Positions 8,977 to 18,606 of a DNA stretch of 64,000 bases are shown here, in pieces. Within the stretch, counting starts at the first letter, position 1; every line of letters starts with the position of its first letter. Under the pieces are notes generated by a model. That model made no database searches. It worked only from the letters and a program-made list of their open reading frames with translations, and had not been told where the DNA came from. A program made the position numbers and the translations under genes. This DNA comes from Bacteroidota bacterium (lineage in GTDB: Bacteria > Bacteroidota > Bacteroidia > B-17B0 > Aurantibacillaceae): contig JAFDYB010000034.1 in the NCBI GenBank assembly GCA_018267655.1, positions 62,001 to 126,000 on the forward strand. The letters run 5' to 3'.

Positions 8977-10277
8977 TGAGCAATAAACACAAAATACAAC
9001 TAAATACTGCTGCGGCTATTGTTATTGCCAATATGATAGGTACAGGCGTTTTTACCAGTTTAGGGTTTCAAGTAATTGGAATTAACAGCCCTTTTGCCAT
9101 ATTAATGTTGTGGGTTGTGGGCGGTTTGCTTTCGCTTTGTGGCGCATTAACTTATGGCGAAATTGGGGCTGCATTTCCGGCAAGTGGCGGTGAGTATAAT
9201 TATCTTTCAAAACTATACCATCCATCGGTAGGTTTTTTGAGTGGCTGGGTTAGTGTTACTGTTGGCTTTGCTGCGCCAATAGCTGCAGCTTCAGTTGCGC
9301 TAGGCATGTATGTATCAAAAATTTATCCCGAAGTAAATGCTACTTTATTAGCCCTAAGCGTAATTATAATTATTACAACTATACATTCAATTACATTAAA
9401 GGCCGGGGCAGCTTTTCAAAGAGTGTTTACATTAATTAAAATTATTTGCATTGTTATGTTTGTTGGCTTTGGTTTATTCCACAAACCCCAACACCACATT
9501 TCGCTTTTAAATACGCAGGGTGCTTTTACTAACATTTTTTCATCGGCCTTTGCCGGCGCTTTAATATATGTAACATACGCATACAGCGGCTGGAATGCTG
9601 CGGCATACATTACCGGTGAAATGGAAAACCCAAAGCGCAATCTTCCAAGGGCTTTATTATTAGGAACAATTACAGTCATGATTATTTACACGGTTTTAAA
9701 CGCTATATTTTTATACTCGGTTCCAATTGATGAATTAAAAGGCGTAGTTGAAGTAGGTTATTTAAGCGCTAATAAAATTTTTGGAGTTCAGTTAGGAAAA
9801 TTTATGAGCTTAGTAATTGCTGTATTATTAATTTCAACTATTTCAGCGATGATACTTACCGGACCAAGGGTAATGCAAAGTATGGGTAATGATATTAGAG
9901 GATTAAAGTTTTTTTCGATTACCAATAAAAGTAAAGTGCCTTATGTAGCTATCATTTTTCAATCGTTAATTTCAATTATATTGGTGCTTACCTCTTCGTT
10001 TGACTCGCTCATTACCTATGTGGGCTTTACATTAAATTTATTTACTTTACTTACCGTTGCCGGTATTTTTATAGTTCGTACAAAGTTTAAACACATTAAA
10101 ACGGGCTACCGCACATTTCTATATCCAATTACACCTTTATTTTTCATTTCTATTTTATTGTGGATAATGTTTGATATAATTTCAACTCGAACTAAAGAAT
10201 CTATGTTGGGTTTTGCAACGGTATTAATTGGCCTTGTGTTTTATTTTTTAACGCGAAAAAAAAATGAAAATATCTAA
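8976..10277 (+). CDS. APC-superfamily amino acid permease
   Basis: 433 aa, about 12 hydrophobic segments. The N-terminal helix carries the APC signature IANMIGTGVFTSLGFQ, and the GEIGAAFPASGGEYNYLSK segment is typical of the family (unwound TM1 and TM2-3 region). Substrate cannot be fixed; LAT-like amino acid transporters are the nearest in pattern. It starts on the last base of the M23 stop (TAATG) and overlaps pfkA by 14 nt. Confidence 0.88.
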   Translation: MSNKHKIQLNTAAAIVIANMIGTGVFTSLGFQVIGINSPFAILMLWVVGGLLSLCGALTYGEIGAAFPASGGEYNYLSKLYHPSVGFLSGWVSVTVGFAAPIAAASVALGMYVSKIYPEVNATLLALSVIIIITTIHSITLKAGAAFQRVFTLIKIICIVMFVGFGLFHKPQHHISLLNTQGAFTNIFSSAFAGALIYVTYAYSGWNAAAYITGEMENPKRNLPRALLLGTITVMIIYTVLNAIFLYSVPIDELKGVVEVGYLSANKIFGVQLGKFMSLVIAVLLISTISAMILTGPRVMQSMGNDIRGLKFFSITNKSKVPYVAIIFQSLISIILVLTSSFDSLITYVGFTLNLFTLLTVAGIFIVRTKFKHIKTGYRTFLYPITPLFFISILLWIMFDIISTRTKESMLGFATVLIGLVFYFLTRKKNENI

Positions 10278-11238
10278 AATAGCAGTACTTACCAGCGGTG
10301 GCGATTCACCTGGCATGAACGCCTGTTTACGTGCAGTTGTGCGAACAGCGTCTTACCACAACATACAAGTAATTGGGTTTATAAGAGGTTATGAGGGTTT
10401 AGTAGATAATAATTTTATAGAACTAAAGCGCGAGAGTGTTTCGGGTATTATTCAAAAGGGGGGCACTATTCTAAAAACAGCCCGCAGCGAACGATTTAGA
10501 ACCACCGAAGGATTAAACAGCGCAAGCGAAACAATAAAAAAAAACGCTGTAGATGGATTAATTGTGATTGGTGGCGATGGCACATTTAAAGGAGCAATTG
10601 CTTTAAATAAGGTGTGCACTATTCCAATTATAGGTTGTGCAGGTACAATTGATAATGATTTGGTTGGAACAGATTTTACTATTGGGTACGACACAGCCAT
10701 TAATACAGTTGTTGAAGCCGTTGATAAAATTAGAGATACTGCCGAAAGTCATGATAGGGTATTTGTTGTTGAAGTAATGGGGCGCGACGCCGGCTTAATT
10801 GCATTACGAAGTGCAATCGCTTCTGGCGCTGAGGGCTTGCTGGTTCCTGAAATTAAAAACGATGCCAATCAATTAATTGATAAAATTAAAAAATGGCGCT
10901 CGTCTAAAAGCAGTAAAATAATTATAGTAGCAGAGGGCAATGAAAGTGGGGGGGCTTACAAAATAGCTGAATTAATAAAACAACATTGCCCCGAATTTGA
11001 TGTTAGAGTAAGTGTTTTAGGACACATTCAACGTGGCGGAAACCCTACGTGCATGGAGCGTGTTAATGCTAGTTTAATAGGATACAATGCTGTAAACGCA
11101 TTAATAGAAGAGAAAAAAGCAGTAATGGTAGGAATTATAAATAAAAAAATTGTATTTACACCATTTGAAAAAGCAGTTAAGCATCATCAAGCATTAAATC
11201 AAGATATGGTTAATTTAATAGAAATTTTAAGTAGTTAA
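10264..11238 (+). CDS. pfkA: ATP-dependent 6-phosphofructokinase
   Basis: 324 aa, the size of bacterial PfkA. The N-terminal GGDSPGMNACLRAVVR and the phosphate-donor motif GGDGTFKGA are present. In the donor site the residue after GGD is Gly (GGDG, not GGDD), and the catalytic loop reads GTIDNDLVGTDFTIGYDTA, with Gly rather than Lys before TIDND. Both points indicate ATP rather than pyrophosphate as donor. The usual Pro before GTIDND is Ala here (CAGTIDND), a minor oddity. It catalyses fructose-6-phosphate to fructose-1,6-bisphosphate in glycolysis. The start lies within the permease gene end. Confidence 0.95.
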   Translation: MKISKIAVLTSGGDSPGMNACLRAVVRTASYHNIQVIGFIRGYEGLVDNNFIELKRESVSGIIQKGGTILKTARSERFRTTEGLNSASETIKKNAVDGLIVIGGDGTFKGAIALNKVCTIPIIGCAGTIDNDLVGTDFTIGYDTAINTVVEAVDKIRDTAESHDRVFVVEVMGRDAGLIALRSAIASGAEGLLVPEIKNDANQLIDKIKKWRSSKSSKIIIVAEGNESGGAYKIAELIKQHCPEFDVRVSVLGHIQRGGNPTCMERVNASLIGYNAVNALIEEKKAVMVGIINKKIVFTPFEKAVKHHQALNQDMVNLIEILSS

Positions 11239-11240
11239 AA

Positions 11241-13640
11241 ATGCAAAAAACACACTTAATTTTAGTGCACTATATTCTGTGTATTTTTCTTAATTTTTAC
11301 AAGGCACAAAACTCGCACTTTTCGGTAATAGATTCTGCCGTTTTTATACGTAATTTTTCTAATAAACATTTTTCCTTAGGTAAAATTGATGTGAAGCCAG
11401 ATTCTACAGTTTGTGCAGTATTAGACTCAGCTTTTGTTTACGGGTTAAACTATGTACTAAATCCAAACGACTTTAAACAATCAGGAAATTATGAACTTGT
11501 TATCACATCGTTATTTCAGTCGCAAGCAGATAATATTTCTGATTTAATTTTTTGTTATCAAATAGATAAAGAAAACAAAAATGTTTATTGGCAAGGCATA
11601 GATGTAAATAAAAAAAGTATAAAATTAGGCAGTACGTTTAAATTTGCGGACACATTAAAAATTCCTAAAAAATTTATTTCAAAAAATTATACAGTAAAAT
11701 TTTACTTTTGGCTAAACACGAAACGTAATGTTATTCATTTTTTAAAATACAAACTCAATTTTAATAAAATATCCGTACAGAAAGAATTTTTATTACCCGA
11801 GTTTGATAGTACATCTTTTCAATCTATATCTTACAGCAATGGCTTAAACTACGACTCTATACAAAAAACACTATTTATTGCAAATGATAAAAAGAAATGT
11901 ATAACTAAATCAATATTTTTACTTTTAGAAGCCGAAAACGTAAATCAAAAAAACATTGTTTCTAAAACACTTCAATTTAACGAACAAAATAAATATGGAC
12001 AAAAATATTACGAGGCCGAAAATGAATACTTTAAAGCATTAGTTTTTCATACGAGTAATAGTTTAAAAAAGGGAAAATTTAATATTAAAATTAAATTTAA
12101 TCGTAAACTAAAAATTAAGCGACTTGCACTAGTTATGGAAATGAGTAATAAGCCTAAAACACTCTGCAATCAAAACCGAAAACTTAGCAATGATTTTTCC
12201 GATGATTTATATAGTTTAAATAAACAAGGTTTTTTGTTTGGCAATAATGGCGATTTTATAGTATATCACACACCTCAACTTTCTTCAATGCAATATTTTT
12301 CAAAAAAAAATTATATAGTGTATAATTTAGATTATTATTTAGATCACCTAATGCTTAATTTCCCGCTTAAAGAAAATGCAAATAATTTTAAAATTGATAA
12401 ATCAAAAACCGAAGTGGATATTAACGACACAATAAATGGAGCGTTTGATTATTTTATTAATACGCAAACAACTACCATTCCACGCTTTATGAAAAATCCT
12501 TATGGGTTTTTGAGTACATTTGTTTTTACCGAACACGCCGATTTTTCTGATATTCGTTTGCATAGGGCAACCTATTTTGGCAACGAAAAAATTACAGAAG
12601 CCGCTAAAGCTACCGGCGGTTTTGTGAAATGGGAAATACCCGTTACAAAAAGTATATTTTATAATAATCCTGAAAAGATAAATAACAATCAGTTTAATGG
12701 AGCCTTTAAATCAGAAATCGCTAATATGTCATTACCCGAATTTAAGTATTTTATTAATCAACTGCATCAATTAAACTATGATATATGTTTACACACTCCT
12801 GAGGAAAATACTACTACCACACAAAACATAAACGAAGCATTGACCTATTTTAAAACCAATTTCAATTCAAAATGCTGGATAGACCATGGGTATAATAATA
12901 AGCTAAAAAACAATCGTGAAGATATTGTGTGTGACGGAGCCAATAAAAATTCGGAATTTTTTATGCTTAATAAATGGGAGCAGCATGGGGTTAAGTATTT
13001 TTGGAATTGTTTTTTTGAAGATACCGACATTTTTATTCCGTATAATTTTAATTTATTTAAAAACCCATATTTGGGTTATGCTAACCTTTTGCCCACGCCT
13101 GATTTTTGGCAACACAAAAATATTTCAGATAAAATTTGGCTTTGGCCTACAAATCAATTATTATTTATATATAATCCAACTATGTGGGCCTACACATTTA
13201 GCGAAACTAATTTAAATGATTTTTATGATAATTGGGACGTTTTAATAAGCCATTGTTATACCGCAAGAGTTGACTCTAACTCATGCTTTTATACTTATGA
13301 TTCTATTAAACAAGCATATATTGTGCACCCTGAGTTAGATAAGGTTTTAAAAAAACTATCAGAGTATAAAAACAAAAAATTAATTAATGTTACTACCATA
13401 AATGATTTTTTAGAATATAACATAAATCTTCAAAATATTAAATACACTGTTGTAGGAAAAAATTATATTCAGCTAAAAAACAACAATAACACCACAATTA
13501 AAGGATTAAGCATGGCACTTCATACTCAGCGCCCTCCCATTGTTTTAAATAAAAATATAAAGTTTAAAAAAGTAGAGGGAGGTGATGTTATTTTTTGGTT
13601 TGATTTATTACCCAATGAAAGCGTAGAAATTAAATGGTAA
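11241..13640 (+). CDS. Large secreted protein of unknown function, possible deacetylase-like C-terminal half
   Basis: 799 aa with a signal peptide (MQKTHLILVHYILCIFLNFYKAQ). Residues up to about 400 are beta-rich and Lys/Asn-rich without a recognisable domain. The C-terminal half (about 420-760) contains blocks reminiscent of a polysaccharide-deacetylase (NodB-like) barrel: STFVFTEHADFSD, ICLHTPEEN and KCWIDHGYNN, with acidic/His residues spaced as in such enzymes. The canonical NodB motifs are not exact, so this is only a hint. It lies 2 nt after pfkA and overlaps the following lipoprotein gene by 7 nt, so the two envelope proteins are likely made together. Confidence 0.6.
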   Translation: MQKTHLILVHYILCIFLNFYKAQNSHFSVIDSAVFIRNFSNKHFSLGKIDVKPDSTVCAVLDSAFVYGLNYVLNPNDFKQSGNYELVITSLFQSQADNISDLIFCYQIDKENKNVYWQGIDVNKKSIKLGSTFKFADTLKIPKKFISKNYTVKFYFWLNTKRNVIHFLKYKLNFNKISVQKEFLLPEFDSTSFQSISYSNGLNYDSIQKTLFIANDKKKCITKSIFLLLEAENVNQKNIVSKTLQFNEQNKYGQKYYEAENEYFKALVFHTSNSLKKGKFNIKIKFNRKLKIKRLALVMEMSNKPKTLCNQNRKLSNDFSDDLYSLNKQGFLFGNNGDFIVYHTPQLSSMQYFSKKNYIVYNLDYYLDHLMLNFPLKENANNFKIDKSKTEVDINDTINGAFDYFINTQTTTIPRFMKNPYGFLSTFVFTEHADFSDIRLHRATYFGNEKITEAAKATGGFVKWEIPVTKSIFYNNPEKINNNQFNGAFKSEIANMSLPEFKYFINQLHQLNYDICLHTPEENTTTTQNINEALTYFKTNFNSKCWIDHGYNNKLKNNREDIVCDGANKNSEFFMLNKWEQHGVKYFWNCFFEDTDIFIPYNFNLFKNPYLGYANLLPTPDFWQHKNISDKIWLWPTNQLLFIYNPTMWAYTFSETNLNDFYDNWDVLISHCYTARVDSNSCFYTYDSIKQAYIVHPELDKVLKKLSEYKNKKLINVTTINDFLEYNINLQNIKYTVVGKNYIQLKNNNNTTIKGLSMALHTQRPPIVLNKNIKFKKVEGGDVIFWFDLLPNESVEIKW

Positions 13641-14908
13641 AACAGATTAAAATATTTTTTTTTATTTTAACTGTTTTTTTACTGTACACAGCTTGTAGTA
13701 ATCCTAAAACGAATAATGCAAATCAATTTGTGAATTTAATTGCTTCAAAAAAGTTTGACGAGGCCTATGATTTTTGCTTTGATAAGGACTCAAACATATA
13801 TGTTGTAGGTATTACAAATGGTGATTTAAATTATAAAGTCGGCACAAAAATTATTAACGTTCCTTTAATAGGAGGAACAGATATTTTTGTATTAAAAACT
13901 GATAAAAACGGTAATTATCAATGGTTAAAAACGTTTGGGGGCAAACACAACGATGAGGCGTTTTCAATTATTTATTGCAATAATTCTATTTATGTAGGGG
14001 GCTATAAAAGTGAACCGGTAAAACAATCATTTTTGTTAAAGTTAAGTTTGTCGGGTGACATTTTAAAAGAACAATTAGTTAACTCATTGTACGATGGAGA
14101 GATTTTAGCACTTTGTACTAAAAACGATAGTTTAATTTTATTTTGCGGGTATGAACTTACTCAAAATACAATGAAAGAAAATCCTGAAACGCTTGTAAGT
14201 AAAGGGTTTGTAAAGCAAATAAATTTTAATTTAGATTCGACATCAATCAAAAACATAAAAGGACACAACTTTAACGAAATCACTTCATTAGCTACATTTC
14301 GCAATAAAATTTATATTGCCGGCGCATTAAATTATAAACCGGCTTTTGGCGTATTTGAAAATAATATCTTTTCAAATCTAACCAATGTTATAAACAATAA
14401 AGGAAGGGCCCTACACATTTGCGCTACAAACAAGGGCATTGTTGTAAGCGGTGAGTTTTTTCAAAATAATTTAGAAAGTATAAACGACGGCTTTATAGCC
14501 TGTGCAGACACTGCATATAAAATTAAATGGGTTGATTCTATTAAAAGTAATGGAAATAATTGGTCGAAATACACGTATATTTTTAATAATAGCATTATTA
14601 CATCGCATGTTGTGAATGAGCAAACCAAAGTTTCAAACTATAGCGGTATTATTAAGGGTGAGGGAGCAAACGATGCTTTAATTACTAATATTAGCTTTAG
14701 CAATAACTTTAATTCTTTTTACCAAATTACAGGCAAGGGCGAACAAGGCATTAATAAAATTATTCCTATATCAAAAAACACTTATATAATGTGCGGCTGG
14801 AGTTTTGATACTTTAAAAATAAAATCTATTAAAGGGGCCTTTTTGTGTAATAATGGCGATGCTTTTATCGCAAAAATAAATACTGATGTATTAATGCATC
14901 ATAATTAA
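13634..14908 (+). CDS. Beta-propeller lipoprotein (SBBP-like)
   Basis: 424 aa. The lipoprotein signal ends LLYTACSNP, so Cys at about 21 would be lipidated. The mature protein has propeller-type repeats: EAYDFCFDKDSNIYVVGITNG, DIFVLKTDKNGNYQWLKTFG, SIYVGGYKSE, IYIAGALNYK, GIVVSGEFF and TYIMCGWSFDT, ending in DAFIAKINTD. It lacks a T9SS sorting domain and is probably anchored by its lipid in the outer membrane. It overlaps the 799-aa secreted protein gene by 7 nt, suggesting a functional pair. The function is unknown. Confidence 0.7.
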   Translation: MVKQIKIFFFILTVFLLYTACSNPKTNNANQFVNLIASKKFDEAYDFCFDKDSNIYVVGITNGDLNYKVGTKIINVPLIGGTDIFVLKTDKNGNYQWLKTFGGKHNDEAFSIIYCNNSIYVGGYKSEPVKQSFLLKLSLSGDILKEQLVNSLYDGEILALCTKNDSLILFCGYELTQNTMKENPETLVSKGFVKQINFNLDSTSIKNIKGHNFNEITSLATFRNKIYIAGALNYKPAFGVFENNIFSNLTNVINNKGRALHICATNKGIVVSGEFFQNNLESINDGFIACADTAYKIKWVDSIKSNGNNWSKYTYIFNNSIITSHVVNEQTKVSNYSGIIKGEGANDALITNISFSNNFNSFYQITGKGEQGINKIIPISKNTYIMCGWSFDTLKIKSIKGAFLCNNGDAFIAKINTDVLMHHN

Positions 14909-14969
14909 TTGTAATTACACTAAAATAAAAAACGGATAAATTGAATTGCAACAATTTGCAGCGATTTTA

Positions 14970-16358
14970 TTATCGAACCACTGTAAATTTTTTACTCAAA
15001 CTTATATTTGTACCACTTAATTGCAAAATATATAAACCGGTATCAAAACTACTTAAATCAACTTTTGTTTTAGTGCTTGCTGTACCGGTAGTAATTAATT
15101 TTCCATTAATATCATATATGGCCATATTGAGCATTCCTAAGCTTTCATCAAATACAATGTTTAATTCATTACTTGCCGGATTTGGAAAAATCACAAAATC
15201 ACGCATTATTTTTTGTTCACTTGGTAAGTTTGTTACCACACAACCCATGAGTGTTTTTAAATTATTAAGCGTTCCGTTATAAACATCTAAATCAACGTTT
15301 GATGAGCCTGAAATCCCATTCACTGTTCCCGTCCAACTGTATTGTTTAAAATTCCAACTTGGCCATACACCCGTACTTGCAGGAGGTGCAGTGTAACTCC
15401 CATCTGGGTCAGCCATCCATAAACCGTAACTAGTTACGGTATTATTTAAATAGCCTGCAATTGAGCCACTGGTATATACAACAGGTTTTATACCGGTTGC
15501 TACATACACAGCGTTGCACCAAGTTGTAACCCACGTTGATAGTTGTGATGCTGTAAAATAACTTGTTAAGGCTGTTCCACTTGGAGGATCTTCAAGATCA
15601 AGTGCAGGCGGAAGTTCACAAGATGTTATATGTGACGCAGCAATGCTTAAAAAATGATTGGCTTCGTTCGAGGCCGTATTATTTTCAGGACGAGCAAAAT
15701 GATAAGCCCCCATATAAACACCGGCACTAACGCCATTACTTGCATTGTTTAAATATTGTGCGTCATTAACCGTTACACCTTCGGTAGCTTTTGCCCAAGC
15801 AAATGTAATTCCGGTAGCCTTTACTTGAGTCCAATTTATTGTACCTTGATAGTCTGAAACATCAAGTCCCATTATATTAGATGGAGCTGTTCCGTTTAAA
15901 TCGCGCCAAATTAACGTAGAATATGGTGAGCCTGTATTTACACTACAACCCGAAACAGTAGTAAGTAACCTTACCACGCCGGTATAGGTTGCGGTCCATT
16001 GTATATACGGAGCCGTTGTGCAACCTGGTAGCCCACAGTTATTTGCGTAGCATAACGTAGCGTAAGTGCTGTTATTAAACAATGTGAGTTCTGCGTCCCA
16101 AGCTTGACTTCCTCCAAAATTACTGCAATATGTCCACTCATAAACATGCCCGCTTTGTACATAAAACAATGTCCAATTCCCCGCGTTCATATACGCACTA
16201 ACTGTTGTCCAGCCTGAAGATGTTGTTGAAAAAGTTGCTGTTGGGTATTGCCCCGTTGAATTTGTTGTTGAAATAGCGCAACCACCCGTACCGCAGGTTT
16301 GTGCATTAACGTTTACAGAAATTAAAAATACTAAACTAAAAAATAGCTGTTTAACCAT
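14970..16358 (-). CDS. T9SS-exported GH25 lysozyme-like muramidase
   Basis: 462 aa: signal peptide (cleaved near VNA-QTC), an N-terminal beta domain (about 25-150, Cys/Trp-rich), a glycoside hydrolase family 25 domain (about 158-370), and a type A T9SS sorting domain (FVIFPNPASNELNIVF ... LYILQLSGTNISLSKKFTVVR). GH25 hallmarks are GLDVSDYQGTINW, the catalytic-region WAKATEG, YHFARPENN and the acidic pair in LDLED. It should cut the MurNAc-GlcNAc bond of peptidoglycan outside the cell, suggesting attack on other bacteria or use of wall material. A TATATTTG promoter box lies upstream on this strand. Confidence 0.9.
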   Translation of the reverse strand: MVKQLFFSLVFLISVNVNAQTCGTGGCAISTTNSTGQYPTATFSTTSSGWTTVSAYMNAGNWTLFYVQSGHVYEWTYCSNFGGSQAWDAELTLFNNSTYATLCYANNCGLPGCTTAPYIQWTATYTGVVRLLTTVSGCSVNTGSPYSTLIWRDLNGTAPSNIMGLDVSDYQGTINWTQVKATGITFAWAKATEGVTVNDAQYLNNASNGVSAGVYMGAYHFARPENNTASNEANHFLSIAASHITSCELPPALDLEDPPSGTALTSYFTASQLSTWVTTWCNAVYVATGIKPVVYTSGSIAGYLNNTVTSYGLWMADPDGSYTAPPASTGVWPSWNFKQYSWTGTVNGISGSSNVDLDVYNGTLNNLKTLMGCVVTNLPSEQKIMRDFVIFPNPASNELNIVFDESLGMLNMAIYDINGKLITTGTASTKTKVDLSSFDTGLYILQLSGTNISLSKKFTVVR

Positions 16359-16664
16359 GGTTGTTTTTTAATGATAATTATACAAATATAACAGTGTCTT
16401 TTTTAAAATAAACAAGCAGCTTTTTCTAAAAGCGTTTAAGTAAAAATAAAATTATAATTAGTTGTTTTCGACATAAAATTCTTAGCTCATTTCGATTTTT
16501 TTCTGAATAATTTTCGCTTTATTAGAAAATTAATTGCTGATTTTTGTAAATAGTAATTTGCTTTTTAGCTCAATTGTTTTTTTTTAACGCCGAATGGCAA
16601 ATTTTAGTGTTTTTTTTATTAAATAATAAAGCTACCTTAGTAAGCTGCTTAGTATTTTAATGAG
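16359..16664. other. Intergenic region between divergent GH25 and ABC genes
   Basis: An AT-rich 306-bp gap between divergent genes. It contains a promoter box for the GH25 gene near the left side. The rest holds poly-T and poly-A runs, and I see no small ORF, tRNA or stable hairpin. The promoter for the ABC gene must lie here but no clear TAnnTTTG box is evident close to its start. Confidence 0.5.
16383..16390 (-). promoter_or_regulatory. Bacteroidota -7 promoter box for the GH25 gene
   Basis: On the minus strand this reads TATATTTG, an exact fit to the TAnnTTTG consensus of the Bacteroidota housekeeping sigma factor. A TTG lies 22 nt further upstream as a possible -33 element. The implied start of transcription is about 18-20 nt before the ATG at 16358. 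Confidence 0.5.
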
Positions 16665-18482
16665 ATGGAGTTAGAACCACTTTTAGAAGTAAAAAATTTA
16701 GTTACTCAATTTAAAACAGAAACAGAATACGTTAAAGCCGTAAACGATGTTAGCTTTACCTTGTATAAAGGCCAAACTATTGGCATTGTTGGTGAAAGCG
16801 GATCGGGTAAATCGGTTACTTCTTTATCTATAATGCAACTCATTCCAAACCCACCGGGTAAAATCACAAATGGCGAAATACTTTACCATACAAAAAACGG
16901 AGGTAAGGTTGATTTAGTGAAAACACGCTCTGATGAAATGCGCAGATACCGTGGTAACGAAGTTGCCATGATTTTTCAAGAACCCATGACCTCTCTTAAC
17001 CCCGTTATTAAATGTGGTAATCAAGTTATGGAAGCAATACTGCTTCATAAAAAAATTAATAAACCAGAAGCAACAAAACTAGTACTTGATTTATTTAAGG
17101 AAGTTCAACTGCCTGAACCCGAACGTATTTTTAACTCATACCCTCATCAACTTTCCGGCGGGCAAAAGCAACGCGTTATGATTGCAATGGCAATGAGTTG
17201 TAACCCTAGTATTTTAATTGCCGATGAGCCAACTACCGCATTAGATGTTACTGTGCAAAAAACAATTCTTGATTTAATGCAAAAACTACAGCGTCAACAC
17301 AATATGGGTATTTTGTTTATTACACACGATTTGGGTGTAATAGCTGAATTAGCCGATGCAGTTGTTGTAATGTATAAAGGAAAAATTGTGGAGCAAGGCT
17401 CCGTACTGCAAATTTTCTCAAACCCCCAACATCCATACACGAAAAGTCTTTTAGCTTGCCGGCCTCCGCTCGATATTCGTTTAAAACGCTTGCCTGTTGT
17501 AAGCGATTTTATGCATAGAAACGAAAACGGCGAAATTATTGAAACCAATAAAAATGTTCGCGATGCCATACAAAGCGTTAGAATTAGCGCTGAAGAACGA
17601 AAACAACAACACCTCGAATTATACAATAGAAATAAAATTTTAGAACTAAAAAATGTAAAAACCTGGTTTCCGGCAAAAAAAACATTTTTAGGAAAAACAC
17701 TAAGTTACACAAAAGCAGTTGACGATGTAAGTTTTGATGTTTATGAAGGCGAAACGCTAGGTTTGGTTGGCGAAAGCGGCTGTGGTAAAACCACCTTAGG
17801 CAGAACAATATTAAAATTAACCAAGGCTCACTCCGGAAAAATTATTTACAAAGGGCAAGAATTACTAAGCATGGGCGAAAGCAATTTTAGAGAACATCGA
17901 AAAAACATGCAAATTATTTTTCAAGACCCATATAGCTCACTTAACCCTAGGCTCACTATTGGTAACGCCATAATTGAACCCATGCGGGTACATAACTTAT
18001 ACAACTCCAACAAAGAGCGCAAGGATAAAGTTTTTGACCTATTATCTAAGGTAGGCCTAGAAGAAAAACATTTTAACCGCTATGCACACGAGTTTAGCGG
18101 CGGACAACGCCAGCGTATATGTATAGCAAGAGCTTTAGCACTTAACCCGCAATTTATAATTTGCGACGAGAGTGTTAGCGCACTTGATGTAAGCGTACAA
18201 GCGCAAGTGCTTAACTTATTAAACGAATTAAAAAAAGAGTTCAAATTCACCTACATTTTTATCAGTCATGATTTAAGCGTTGTTAAATTTATGAGTGATA
18301 GAATGGTAGTTATGCAAAAAGGGAAAATAGAAGAAATTGGCGATGCTGACGATATTTGCAATTATCCAAAAAGCTCATATACACAAAAATTAATTGACTC
18401 TATTCCAAAAGGAACAATTGAGGATATTAATAAGAGTTTGGTAAAAAAAGAAGCTCTACGAACTGAAAACCATCACCTTTAA
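16665..18482 (+). CDS. Tandem-ATPase subunit of a peptide/nickel-type ABC importer (DppD-DppF fusion type)
   Basis: 605 aa with two nucleotide-binding domains. Domain 1 has Walker A GESGSGKS, signature LSGGQKQR and Walker B ILIADEPTTALD. Domain 2 has Walker A GESGCGKT, signature FSGGQRQR and Walker B FIICDESVSALD. Each ends in the oligopeptide-type extension (ACRPP... and the C-terminal PYP/SIPKG-like segment). This is the fused layout of the OppDF/DppDF/GsiA family that powers uptake of peptides or similar solutes. No permease genes are adjacent; a substrate-binding lipoprotein of the matching family is at 57378-59099. ATG at 16665 is used. Confidence 0.92.
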   Translation: MELEPLLEVKNLVTQFKTETEYVKAVNDVSFTLYKGQTIGIVGESGSGKSVTSLSIMQLIPNPPGKITNGEILYHTKNGGKVDLVKTRSDEMRRYRGNEVAMIFQEPMTSLNPVIKCGNQVMEAILLHKKINKPEATKLVLDLFKEVQLPEPERIFNSYPHQLSGGQKQRVMIAMAMSCNPSILIADEPTTALDVTVQKTILDLMQKLQRQHNMGILFITHDLGVIAELADAVVVMYKGKIVEQGSVLQIFSNPQHPYTKSLLACRPPLDIRLKRLPVVSDFMHRNENGEIIETNKNVRDAIQSVRISAEERKQQHLELYNRNKILELKNVKTWFPAKKTFLGKTLSYTKAVDDVSFDVYEGETLGLVGESGCGKTTLGRTILKLTKAHSGKIIYKGQELLSMGESNFREHRKNMQIIFQDPYSSLNPRLTIGNAIIEPMRVHNLYNSNKERKDKVFDLLSKVGLEEKHFNRYAHEFSGGQRQRICIARALALNPQFIICDESVSALDVSVQAQVLNLLNELKKEFKFTYIFISHDLSVVKFMSDRMVVMQKGKIEEIGDADDICNYPKSSYTQKLIDSIPKGTIEDINKSLVKKEALRTENHHL

Positions 18483-18550
18483 TAAAACATACTAATACTA
18501 CTATAAATCATAAAACTTGATAAAAACATATACAACACATCAATTGGTAC

Positions 18551-18558
18551 TACATTTG
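18551..18558 (+). promoter_or_regulatory. Bacteroidota -7 promoter box upstream of lolA
   Basis: TACATTTG matches the TAnnTTTG consensus and lies 48 nt before the lolA start. No convincing -33 TTTG is found at the ideal distance, so this is a moderate call. Confidence 0.4.
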
Positions 18559-18606
18559 CAAACATCTTTTTAATTATCTGTTTTTACACTAAATAATTCA
18601 TACCGT

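Noticed and set aside
14941-15282. 113-codon plus-strand frame
   Set aside because: Antisense of the T9SS sorting domain of the GH25 gene.
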